From JBAJNN01 sp036881905 (GTDB lineage Bacteria > Pseudomonadota > Alphaproteobacteria > Rhizobiales > Im1): 64,000 nt of DNA. The position numbers were made by a program, and so were the translations under genes. Under the pieces are notes generated by a model. It was given only the letters and a program-made list of their open reading frames with translations, did not search any database and had not been told where the DNA came from. Shown here one piece after another: positions 1 through 7,459 of this stretch (positions are counted from its first letter, which is position 1; every line of letters begins with the position of its first letter). The stretch is from assembly GCA_036881905.1 (NCBI GenBank), contig JBAJNN010000004.1, positions 29,584 to 93,583 on the forward strand, written 5' to 3'.

Positions 1-415
1 TACATCTCGCCGCGTGAGTGCCTGTCATGATCTTTCCGATGGCGGTCTTATCGTCGCCATTGCCGAAATGGCGATGCGTTCTGGACTTGGCGCGCGGCTC
101 GACATCAGGGCCGAGAGCATGTATATTGCGCTGTTTGGCGAGGATCAGGCGCGTTACGTTGTCACCGCCCGCCATGATCGGGCGGATGACATCATGGAGC
201 GCGCCCGGGCGGCAAAGGTTGGTATCGACGCCATCGGCACGGTCGGGGGTAGGGATCTCGACGTCGTGGGAGCCTTCCGCGTCCCCGTGGCGCGATTATG
301 CGAGGCTTGCGAGGCGACGCTTCCCCGTTATATGGACAGGGGTTGCGTGATCATGGCGGGATCGGAACTTAAATCAGGAGACAACGCCCATGGCTATGGA
401 CGCAATCAGGATTAA
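1..415 (+). CDS. purL: Phosphoribosylformylglycinamidine synthase PurL, C-terminal end
   Basis: The frame is open from the window edge, so this is the 3' end of a gene that starts upstream. The product ends with the last AIRS-like ATP-binding domain of PurL: ACHDLSDGGLIVAIAEMAM and LFGEDQARYVV are family signatures. PurL converts FGAR plus glutamine and ATP to FGAM in purine synthesis. The stop overlaps the bolA start by 26 bases. The last ~25 residues, after PRYMDR, are not typical of the family and probably drift because of this overlap. Confidence 0.9.
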   Translation, partial: TSRRVSACHDLSDGGLIVAIAEMAMRSGLGARLDIRAESMYIALFGEDQARYVVTARHDRADDIMERARAAKVGIDAIGTVGGRDLDVVGAFRVPVARLCEACEATLPRYMDRGCVIMAGSELKSGDNAHGYGRNQD

Positions 416-626
416 ACGGCTGATCGAGGAGGCTCTGCCTAACGCCGAGGTTGAAATTCGTGATCTGGCGGGTGACGGCGACCACTACGCCGCCTTTGTC
501 ACCTCATCCGCCTTCAAGGGCAAAAGCCGCGTCCAGCAGCATCAGCTGGTCTACCAGGCGCTGAAAGGGGCCATGGATGGCGAGCTTCATGCGCTGGCAT
601 TGCAGACATCGGCACCGAAGGAGTAA
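390..626 (+). CDS. bolA: BolA family protein
   Basis: A 78-aa protein matching the full BolA/YrbA fold, with the core HYAAFVTSSAFKGKSRVQQHQLVYQAL split over the usual beta-alpha-alpha-beta elements. BolA proteins pair with monothiol glutaredoxins in Fe-S cluster trafficking. The order purL-bolA-grxD is standard in alphaproteobacteria and supports this role. It overlaps the purL end, so the two are probably co-transcribed and translationally coupled. Confidence 0.93.
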   Translation: MAMDAIRIKRLIEEALPNAEVEIRDLAGDGDHYAAFVTSSAFKGKSRVQQHQLVYQALKGAMDGELHALALQTSAPKE

Positions 627-704
627 GGATCATGTTCAAGCCCGGGCCGTAAACAAGCTCGGGGCGCGCGTTACTCCACCACCCTCCGAATCAGGAAGAC
701 GAAG

Positions 705-1040
705 ATGACCTCCATGAAGAGCTGGATAGAACAGAGCGTAAAGACCAATGACGTGGTTTTATTCATGAAAGGCACGCCGGACTTTCCGCAATGCGGTTTT
801 TCCGGCGCCGTGGTGAAACTTCTCGATCATATCGGCGTTCCCTATGAAGGCGTGAATGTTCTGGAATCGGACGATCTGCGCCAGGCGATCAAGGCGTATT
901 CCGACTGGCCGACCATTCCGCAGCTTTACGTTAAAGGTGAATTCGTCGGCGGTTGCGATATAATCCGTGAAATGTTCCAGTCCGGCGAGCTTGAAAAACT
1001 GTTTGCCGATCATGGAATCGCCCCGCGCCGGGACGCGTGA
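705..1040 (+). CDS. grxD: Monothiol glutaredoxin, Grx4 type
   Basis: A 111-aa protein with the CGFS active site of class II glutaredoxins (PQCGFSGAVVKLL, near residue 31) and the downstream glutathione-binding TIPQLYVKGEFVGGCDI segment. These proteins carry a [2Fe-2S] cluster with glutathione and hand it to partners together with BolA, encoded 78 bases upstream. Length is normal for the family. The ~290 bases that follow, before the AEC permease, show no convincing gene. Confidence 0.93.
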   Translation: MTSMKSWIEQSVKTNDVVLFMKGTPDFPQCGFSGAVVKLLDHIGVPYEGVNVLESDDLRQAIKAYSDWPTIPQLYVKGEFVGGCDIIREMFQSGELEKLFADHGIAPRRDA

Positions 1041-1331
1041 CGATGCGCTGAATTCATGGCGAATACGACCTGAATCATAAAGTAAATATGCGCAAATGTT
1101 GCAGCTTCGCCACCTGAAGCGAGCGAGTCCCTGAGCGCCTCGCGTTCGACTCTTCAGAAAAGCGGGCGTGACCGGAAGGGAAACCCGCCGATTGTGCGGC
1201 ATTCGGTCATTGCCGCCGCATGCATGGTCGAGGGGAGATAAGGTGAACGCGCCGGTTGCAACGCCGCCATGGCGCCCATGGCGTTCGTCGGTACGGATAT
1301 GCGGTTCAACAGTTGATGGGACGGAAAAACA

Positions 1332-2243
1332 GTGACCGGTGAAATTGTCATACGGGTTTCGGCCTTGATTTTCATAGCCGGGCTGGGGTGGATCACAGGC
1401 TTCGTCTTAAATCTCCGCTCACGCGACATATCAGTCCTTCTGATTTATATCATCTCGCCCGTCGTCATCTTCATATCCATACTGCAATCTCCGGCCGATT
1501 GGTCATATCTTGGGTACTCGGCGGCGGCCTTTTCGACCGCTTCCCTCGCGGCGGGCATCGCCTATCTGGTCGGCGGAGTCTTGTGGCAAGACGGTCGGGT
1601 CAATCTGTTTGCCTTTGCCGGAGGCACCGGGAACACCGGATATTTCGGCCTGCCTCTTGTCTTTGCAGTGTTCAACGAAAGGCAAGTGGCCATTGCGGTC
1701 TTCATTATTATCGGGCTGAATATCTATGAATTCACTTGCGGCTATTTCATCACCGCCCGGGCATTTTTGACCATCAAGGAAAGCCTGAAATGTATCGTCA
1801 GGCTCCCGGTCATTTATGCCGCCATTGCCGGCATGGCGTTCAAGGCCCTCAAGATCGCCCCCGGTGAGATCGTGCTCTCCACCCTGTCCAATTTCAAGGG
1901 CGCTTACAGTGTGCTGGGGATGATGGTGATCGGCATTACGCTGGCCGCATACCGGAAAATCGAGCTTGACCGCTCATTCCTGCTGGCGACGATCGGCTGG
2001 AAGCATATCGTCTATCCGCTCGTCGGTATTGGGTTTTTCCACATTCTGACGGGAGTCTCCGCGCGGACGTTGGCGGTGATCGCGTTGATGCTGGCCTCGC
2101 CGATGGCGGCGAATACGGTCGTGGTCGCCAATACTTTGGGCGTTCACCCGGAGAAAGTCGCCCTTGCCGTGATGGTCAGCACGCTGCTGGCCATCATCAC
2201 GACGCCGCTCGCCATGGCTTGGGTAAACGGTTTGACGGGCTGA
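1332..2243 (+). CDS. AEC family (auxin efflux carrier-like) permease
   Basis: A 303-aa, very hydrophobic protein with about ten predicted membrane segments in the 5+5 arrangement of the AEC family. The typical central GNTGYFGLPL motif is present (around residue 97) and the C-terminal half has ASPMAANTVVVANTLGV. Bacterial AEC proteins export or exchange organic acids such as malate or malonate; the substrate cannot be read from sequence. The start codon is GTG. It stands alone, with no obvious operon partner. Confidence 0.85.
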   Translation: MTGEIVIRVSALIFIAGLGWITGFVLNLRSRDISVLLIYIISPVVIFISILQSPADWSYLGYSAAAFSTASLAAGIAYLVGGVLWQDGRVNLFAFAGGTGNTGYFGLPLVFAVFNERQVAIAVFIIIGLNIYEFTCGYFITARAFLTIKESLKCIVRLPVIYAAIAGMAFKALKIAPGEIVLSTLSNFKGAYSVLGMMVIGITLAAYRKIELDRSFLLATIGWKHIVYPLVGIGFFHILTGVSARTLAVIALMLASPMAANTVVVANTLGVHPEKVALAVMVSTLLAIITTPLAMAWVNGLTG

Positions 2244-2275
2244 TCGGCGAACACGGGATTTGAAGACGCCTTTTC

Positions 2276-2385
2276 CTGGAGCGGTATTTGCGTTCAAATT
2301 GCATCGCCATTCCGCTCTAATATTTTGTTTTGTAAGCATCATCTTGATCATCCTTGCTTCTCCGGATCGGATCAGGCTCTAGGAC
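2276..2385 (+). repeat. Dispersed palindrome-containing repeat, copy 1
   Basis: Intergenic copy of a ~110-bp element also found at 11041-11157 (opposite strand, best preserved) and 5567-5667 (opposite strand, partial). Shared blocks are GAGCGG, TTGCGTTCAAATTG, CCGCTCTA, TTTTGTTTT(A/G)TAAGCAT and CTTCTCCGGAT. GAGCGG...CCGCTC can pair. It occupies much of the 388-base gap between the AEC permease and the DUF1489 gene; the rest of the gap (2386-2631) shows no supported feature. Confidence 0.7.
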
Positions 2386-2631
2386 CCAGCAATCCGTTAC
2401 CCTGAAAATAGAGGCTGACACAGGGTCCCAAAGACGATACAGGGCCTGTAAAACAGGTATCTTGAAAATCATGATGCAATCAAACGGCGGATGCCTGCCT
2501 CGTGCGCCGGATTTACGAGCAGCTACGGCGCCTAAATCGGCTTGCCCAAAACGATTTTCAAATCGCGCGGGAAAATTCAAGACGCTGATCCTTTACCGGC
2601 TTGATAGCCCGCGCCCCGTCTGACTTCGCCA

Positions 2632-3066
2632 TTACAGCAACCCCAGTTCGATAAGGACATTGCGCATTGCGTCCGGCAAATCGCCGGATCGCTCGCTTTC
2701 GGGTAAATCATCTGGAGCATCCTCGGGTTCAAGATAACGCCAGCCTTGAAACGCCCGCCGCGCAACCGGTCGCACCGCCACGAGTTCGGAATCGAACACC
2801 AGGCGGCAGCGGCTAATGCCCTCGCGATCGGTGAAGGGGCGTATATCGATAATGCGCTGGCGCAGCTGGATTCGCCCGGCGATCACCCAATAGATCGAAC
2901 CGCCGGCAATGAGGTCCTCGGCGCGGCGCGGCGTCATACGGGTGATATGGGCCAACTCCTCGCCCCGCCGTAAACGCTCGGCCTGCAAACGCGCCAACCC
3001 GTCGATACTCGCAACGCCGACGCAGAGCTTGAGGAGATGAATGGTCCGCGGGCAAATCTGGTTCAT
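2632..3066 (-). CDS. DUF1489 family protein
   Basis: A 144-aa protein that matches the alphaproteobacterial DUF1489 family along its whole length: IHLLKLCVGV at the start, HITRMTPRRAEDLIAGGSIYWVI, RQRIIDIRPF and FQGWRYLEPEDAPDDLPE. The function of the family is not known; it is a conserved cytosolic protein without clear catalytic motifs. ATG start at 3066. The fragments upstream (3121-3245) are relics of mfd, so its original neighbour has been lost. Confidence 0.88.
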   Translation of the reverse strand: MNQICPRTIHLLKLCVGVASIDGLARLQAERLRRGEELAHITRMTPRRAEDLIAGGSIYWVIAGRIQLRQRIIDIRPFTDREGISRCRLVFDSELVAVRPVARRAFQGWRYLEPEDAPDDLPESERSGDLPDAMRNVLIELGLL

Positions 3067-3120
3067 AATGTGTCGTTATATTCTCGATCACGACCATCAA
3101 GCAACGATGGCGGCTTGCGG

Positions 3121-3245
3121 TATAGCGCCGATCATAACGCCTTTCGGCCCGGCATCGACCGAGGCCATCAGTATAGCGCCCGATCATAACGCCTTTCGGC
3201 CCGGCATCGACCGAGGCCATATTGGCCGCTATACGATATAAATCA
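3121..3245 (-). pseudogene. Tandem fragments of the mfd 3' end
   Basis: Two head-to-tail copies of ~50 bp (3121-3170 and 3171-3220) reproduce part of the C-terminal mfd coding sequence. Translated on the minus strand, the outer copy reads AANMASVDAGPKGVMIG, against AANVALVDAGPKGVVIG in the intact mfd at about 7680-7750. A 23-bp block around GTCGATGCCGGGCCGAAAGG is identical. The fragments lie directly after the stop of the truncated MFS gene, so they are debris of an old duplication or recombination event, not a gene. Confidence 0.8.
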
Positions 3246-4322
3246 AGCGGGGTCGCGAATGGTTTCGCGAGCTTTGGCGAACACGGATCGTTGAATAACA
3301 ACGATCGAAACGATCCCGGCGCAAACGGCGAACGATAAGGCGCACCATACAAAAATCGTGGACGTTGAAAAATGCTTATCGGCCTGGCCGATCAAAACGA
3401 AAACCAGAAACAGCGGCAGCCTCTCCATCGGTTCCATAAGCCCGAAAAACCGACCTCGGTATTGAGCAGGCATTTGGACTTGCAGGGCCGAGTAGGTCGC
3501 AGATGAAACAAAGTCGGTGACGAAGCCCAGTAATATTCCCACGCCCATCAACGGAATTCGGCTTGTCGTTAAAACCGGCAACAGCACCAAGGCAGTGAGG
3601 GAGAACAGGCAGACCAGAACAAGGCTTTGGTTCAGGGCGCAATCTTCCCATCGGTCAATGACGAAAGTGGCGATCATCGCGCCCAGCGCGACCAGAGCAA
3701 GGAACAACCCGCCATCCAGGGCCGATAATAGTCGGGGCCATTCCACCCGGAACGGCGCCATGGCAATGCCGGTGGCAACGATCACCATCGGTATGGCGAT
3801 GATCCCGGAACCAACCATGGTTTTCAGGAGAGAAAGAGTTGAGCCTTGAGGTTTTGAGGGCGGATCCGCGGGGTTTGTTTCATTATAGAAATTGCTTTCC
3901 GATAGAGTTAAAAATATAAAACCCATAACAATAAATGTCGCCGCATTGAGATAAAGAGCATTAACCGCGCCATAAAAAGCGACGATAACGCCGCCGAAAA
4001 AATATCCCGCGATCCCGGTAAGGCTGTAAAGCATTCCCATAACACTGTTGGCGCGCACTATATTTTTCACGCCGACCAGCCTGGGCATAAAGGCTCCGGT
4101 CGAGGGTCGGTATATCAGGCCGAGCACCGCGGAAATCGCGGCGTAGGAATAGACGAGGGCAGACGAAATCCCGTAAATTTCAATCAGCCGAAGAAATATT
4201 ATAATAGCCGCGGCTCGTCCGAAATCGAGGAGACCCAGCAAATAGCGCAGGTTCAGTTTGTCGATCAGACGCCTGCAAAAAGGCCCAAGCAATGAAGCCA
4301 AAGCCGAAATCGCCAAGATCAT
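3243..4322 (-). CDS. MFS transporter, N-terminally truncated
   Basis: A 359-aa major-facilitator protein with ~10-11 membrane segments, resembling exporters of the EntS/MFS_3 type. Starting at ATG 4322 it lacks the first membrane helix. The reading frame stays coding-like upstream (residues such as GIALAFLIYRETGNTTDVA precede the ATG) but runs into a stop near 4435 and overlaps the end of the TPR gene, so the true 5' end has been lost. Probably an exporter belonging to the decayed minus-strand cluster headed by the 6065-6193 peptide. Likely inactive. Confidence 0.7.
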   Translation of the reverse strand: MILAISALASLLGPFCRRLIDKLNLRYLLGLLDFGRAAAIIIFLRLIEIYGISSALVYSYAAISAVLGLIYRPSTGAFMPRLVGVKNIVRANSVMGMLYSLTGIAGYFFGGVIVAFYGAVNALYLNAATFIVMGFIFLTLSESNFYNETNPADPPSKPQGSTLSLLKTMVGSGIIAIPMVIVATGIAMAPFRVEWPRLLSALDGGLFLALVALGAMIATFVIDRWEDCALNQSLVLVCLFSLTALVLLPVLTTSRIPLMGVGILLGFVTDFVSSATYSALQVQMPAQYRGRFFGLMEPMERLPLFLVFVLIGQADKHFSTSTIFVWCALSFAVCAGIVSIVVIQRSVFAKARETIRDPA

Positions 4323-4776
4323 CGCGACATCCGTCGTGTTTCCGGTCTCCCTGTAAATCAGAAACGCCAGGGCAATTCCTTGGCGTGAAATGCAATGGTT
4401 GGGAAACAGAGAAAGTCTCGTTCAAGCAGATCGATGGCCGAAAGCAAAGCTCGTATAGCGTCTTCATGGCGGCCCAACATCGTATTATAATAGGCTTGCA
4501 TGAAATAGCATTCGAAAACCGATTGCTCGTCATACTCAAGCGCAGGGCGCAGGGCGGGAATGATATGATCGAGTGCGCCTTCGAAATCTTTCGCCGCAGC
4601 TTTCACGGTGCATAAATTCATCATGGCTTGCAAGCGATAGCGATGATATACGGCTTTTCTACCATAGGCCTCGCTTAATTGAGCGAAATCGATTTGAGCG
4701 AATTTTTCACAAGACGATTGGATACTGTCTACAGATTTACCGAATTCACCTCTCTTGTCGTAATGCAAGGCCATCG

Positions 4777-5213
4777 GATTTAGGGCCTGTTGACAATCAG
4801 GTTTCGGAGCACGGTATGAACGAAAATCGTCCAGTTCCAGAAAGCGGAAGCGCCGCAAGGGCTTATCCTTTTGCCAGGCTTTCGCGCCGCCAAAATGGGC
4901 TATTTTCGCCATATCTTTGCTGGACGCGGCGGATTTTCCCCTAAAAAGCCACGTCGAAGCCCTCTTCGAGAAGTGCGGCTCCAGGGAACATAAGTCTTTT
5001 CCTGTTCAGGGGGAAATCCGTCCCGCACCGTCTATGACAATATCGCCTTGCCGCTCGAACTGGCCGGAGCAAGCAAGGCCGAGATTGCCGAAGCGGTCGA
5101 TCCGTTGCTGCCGCTTGTCGGCCTTGAGGACAAACGTCGGTGTTATCCGGCCGAACTATCCGGTGGACAAAAACAACGTGTCGGTATTGCCCGCGTCCTT
5201 GTCAACAGGCCCT
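4777..5213. mobile_element. Chimeric IS-derived insertion in the TPR gene
   Basis: The inserted block is flanked by a 10-bp direct repeat AAGGCCATCG (4767-4776 and 5214-5223). It carries inverted ends AGGGCCTGTTGACAA (4782-4796) and TTGTCAACAGGCCCT (5199-5213). Its left half is homologous to the IS remnant at 18830-19103 (shared: GAAGGCTTCGACG-like, AAATCCGCCGCGT, ATGGCGAAAAT, CATTTTGGCG). Its right half is a piece of metN. The ends and partial content resemble non-autonomous IS5-like derivatives. No transposase is encoded. Confidence 0.7.
5021..5213 (+). pseudogene. metN fragment (methionine ABC transporter ATPase)
   Basis: An open, uninterrupted stretch translates to SRTVYDNIALPLELAGASKA and YPAELSGGQKQRVGIARVL. 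This is the segment of MetN around the ABC signature (LSGGQ) motif. Neither the Walker A part before it nor the Walker B part after it is present. It lies inside the insertion that splits the TPR gene, and its end coincides with the inverted terminal sequence, so it was probably captured by the element or joined to it by recombination. Confidence 0.75.
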
Positions 5214-5566
5214 AAGGCCATCGCTTCAAAATATATTTTTTCCGAATCATACAGCTCGGAGCGTGTGCAAAATTTTCTGTAACTCGATAAATCCTCCGCA
5301 ATATCCGTGAGCGACTGAGAGCGCTTAACCGAAAAAACAAGCTTTCTGAAATGAAGTGTGTACTCCTCATATAGGCTATCGAATCTGGAGGTTTTTAGAA
5401 TAACATTAAAAATTTTCCGCGCGGCTTTATCGCCGAGTATGCCCAGAGTACATCCGGCATATAACTTGTCTTCATAGGTGAGACCAGCGCACCGCCCCGT
5501 ATCCATGCGGCGAAATACACTCCGCGCGACGGCAAAGCCATCCCGCCATGACCCCAGAGCATAATC

Positions 5567-5667
5567 CAAGCTTGCCAAGCGATAGCCGATAATAATCAAG
5601 CTTATGCTTATAAAACAGAATATTATAGCGGTATTGCTATTCAATTTTAATGTAATCTACTCTAGGA
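5567..5667 (-). repeat. Dispersed repeat, copy 2 (partial)
   Basis: On the minus strand this segment has TTCTGTTTTATAAGCATAA and the flanking GAATAGCAATACCGCTATAAT, aligning with copies 1 and 3. It supplies both the stop codon region of the gene at 5657-6005 and the 5' end of the TPR reading frame. It therefore marks an old junction between those genes. Confidence 0.55.
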
Positions 5668-6005
5668 TATTGACGTAATATAAAAGAGCGTCTTGAGGAG
5701 AATGGCCGGCCAATCTATCCCGAGGCGCATATCCGACCTTCGTCGCGGAAAGTGCTTTCAGCAAAAATTCATCATACTGGCGGGGCGTGGTTTTATCGGC
5801 CACCCCATCCATGGCCTCCACACAGCGGCGAGCGATGATATAGGCGTCGGCTTTTTTGCGTAAGATCGAGATCGGTCACCCAGTTGACCACGAATTTTCG
5901 GAATTGATTGGGTCGGCCGAGAAGATATTTGGCGGCATCGTTTTCTCTGCGAGAGCAAGGAATATTGGTTTTAAAGAACCGATAGGACGGAATGTCGTCA
6001 ATCAT
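5657..6005 (-). pseudogene. Frameshifted small gene of unknown function
   Basis: Reading starts at ATG 6005 with an upstream GGAG and gives RENDAAKYLLGRPNQF and FVVNWVTDLDLTQK. The frame then slips in a run of six T (5852-5857 on the plus strand) and continues in the next frame as KADAYIIARRCVEAMDGVAD and DALLYYVNILE to a TAG. Joined, this is a ~115-aa acidic helical protein that I do not recognise. It lies 59 bases after the putative precursor peptide, separated by a strong hairpin, so it may be an accessory gene of that cluster. Confidence 0.5.
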
Positions 6006-6012
6006 ATTTTAT

Positions 6013-6046
6013 ACTCCGTGAGCGGCGAAGTCGCCGTTCACGGAGT
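6013..6046. promoter_or_regulatory. Long near-perfect hairpin between peptide and downstream gene
   Basis: ACTCCGTGAGCGGCGA (6013-6028) pairs with TCGCCGTTCACGGAGT (6031-6046), giving a 16-bp stem with a single G-T wobble and a 2-base loop. There is no T-run after it in the minus direction. It is therefore better explained as an attenuator or RNA-stability element than as a simple terminator. Such hairpins commonly separate a highly expressed precursor peptide from the genes after it. Confidence 0.6.
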
Positions 6047-6064
6047 CGCCTGTTATCCGTGGCA

Positions 6065-6193
6065 TCAATGATCCGGGCCCACACCGTGACCTGAACCGCC
6101 TCCCGTGATTCCACCGGCGAGGACGTGCCTTACATAGGACATCGGCACGGAAAGCTCGGCTTCCAGTTCGGCCAATTTCGCTGAAATATCCAT
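6065..6193 (-). CDS. 42-aa glycine-rich peptide, possible RiPP precursor
   Basis: The ATG at 6193 follows AAAAGGAGCC. The peptide has a charged, helical, leader-like N-terminal part (MDISAKLAELEAELSVPMSY) and then a GG site in HVLAGG. It ends with the short core-like tail ITGGGSGHGVGPDH. Leader plus GG plus Gly/His-rich core is the layout of many ribosomally made, modified peptides. No cysteine or Ser/Thr cluster is present and no modification enzyme is recognised, so the class is open. The downstream genes include an MFS exporter. It could also be an ordinary small protein. Confidence 0.45.
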   Translation of the reverse strand: MDISAKLAELEAELSVPMSYVRHVLAGGITGGGSGHGVGPDH

Positions 6194-6558
6194 GGCTCCT
6201 TTTTTACATTGGTCAAGCGATAAAACCTCTCCCTCATGGAGAAACTCCCTCAGGGAGAGAGAGTTTATACGCGGTCGTTTGTCAACACAGCTGAGCAACC
6301 CTGGAAAAATTTTATTGGTGGAGAGGGCAAATCGTCATGTCGGATAGGGGAGTGTGAGTTTTATGCCTCCCGTTTTGCCGAAATCGGGCTTTTTGGCGCG
6401 CCTTATCCGGTCCATGCCGGCTGCAGCGGTGAGATATGAGCCGGTTTCATCGGGTTGCGGGCGATATCGCCATGGCGATGCTTCGGCCCGAATACCCGAA
6501 TCGGTGTCAGCTTGTCCAGGAGACGGCGGCGCGGGAAACACCCGCAACCCGGCTGGCA
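6194..6558. other. Intergenic stretch without a supported gene
   Basis: Between the small peptide and the SAP-domain gene. The segment after 6200 holds an inverted repeat CTCCCTCATGGAGAA/CTCCCTCAGGGAGAG (about 6230-6260) that could form a short hairpin in the peptide leader. I see no convincing gene on either strand. Confidence 0.4.
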
Positions 6559-7182
6559 TCAGTCATAGCCACGGTGTGTCGTCCTGTCGGGAGGATGTTT
6601 CTTTTCCCGTGTCTTATACTCCCGATAGGTTTTTCCGACAGGCAGCTTTTTCAGTTTTTCCCACGCGGCCATCGCTTCGCGGCGTGTGGCGCCGATATTG
6701 TCGGGATCGGCTAGAAAATCGGTCATAAAATTATTGAACCGGGTGGAAGGAATCCTCGCCAATTTCCCCTTGGTTGTCATCAGCGCATACAGCCTGTCTA
6801 TCAAATCCCGATAGGTGAGAGCCCTGTTGCGTTTGATCTGCTCCTTTCGCCAATCATTGAGCCAGTACCATTGACCGGATTTATCCTTCAGAGCCGGATT
6901 CCGTTTGGTTATTTCTCTCTTTAAAAACGCTTTGGTCGCTTTGTCGTCAACATAGTTAATGATGCGGGAGTCGGGTGAGAGTATATCCCTATCCCCTGTG
7001 GTTTTTCGGTTTGAAACGCTCTTGGGCAAGGAAACGCCGGCTTCCCCCGAAAGACGAGCTTTGATGTGGGCCTCCACCTCGTTCTTTCTTAAACTTCCCA
7101 CCGCAATGCCCAGCTCTCTGGCGAATGCTTTCAGTTCGGCCACGTAGAAATACCCTTTTTCAAATGCGACGACGGACATATT
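6559..7182 (-). CDS. SAP-domain protein (DUF6434/SAP_new25-like)
   Basis: A 207-aa basic protein if started at MSVVAFEKGYF (7182); an upstream extension to 7254 is open but not family-like. Residues ~10-50 (YFYVAELKAFARELGI and SLRKNEVEAHIKARL) match the SAP-like helix-extended-loop-helix DNA-binding domain. The middle (YWLNDWRKEQIKRN) and the C-terminal half are typical of small cytosolic DUF6434-type proteins. Function unknown, probably nucleic-acid binding. It stands alone between the decayed cluster and mfd. Confidence 0.65.
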   Translation of the reverse strand, partial: NMSVVAFEKGYFYVAELKAFARELGIAVGSLRKNEVEAHIKARLSGEAGVSLPKSVSNRKTTGDRDILSPDSRIINYVDDKATKAFLKREITKRNPALKDKSGQWYWLNDWRKEQIKRNRALTYRDLIDRLYALMTTKGKLARIPSTRFNNFMTDFLADPDNIGATRREAMAAWEKLKKLPVGKTYREYKTREKKHPPDRTTHRGYD

Positions 7183-7459
7183 TTTATGAAGTTTGGTCAG
7201 TTTTATCCTCCAGAAGCTTCCCTTTTCACCTCGGACACGGCGATCACGGTGCAATCACCAACGACAGGGTTACTAAAATCAAGCCAAGAAAGAGTGTATC
7301 GTAGACTGAAGTGGTCTTGGCGCCAGGGGTCTTTTTGTCAAAATGTGTGTTGCCCGAAAGTCATCCATACCTTTCGTGTCGCGGACGGTTCATGATCCCT
7401 CCGGCCGCCCGCCATCGCCACCGCCGGAGGCTGTTTGCCCCAAGATCGTGCCGAAACTC

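Larger units (their letters stand above)
4358..5644 (-). pseudogene. TPR-like protein gene split by a small insertion
   Basis: Two open segments (5156-5644 and the part of 4358-4912 below 4776) belong to one gene. The first ends ...KIYFEAMAL and the second continues MALHYDKRGEFGKSV, with the target sequence duplicated at the joint. Removing 447 bases (a multiple of three) restores one frame. The helical, leucine/alanine-rich text (DFEGALDHIIPALR, RHEDAIRALLSAIDLLER) is typical of tetratricopeptide repeats. The first ~25 residues are encoded by a dispersed repeat, so the original start is lost too. Function not recognised. Confidence 0.7.

Noticed and set aside
759..1202. Long open frame antisense to grxD
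   Set aside because: It runs opposite to a clear Grx4 gene and has no motif of its own; GC-rich antisense shadows of this type occur throughout the window.
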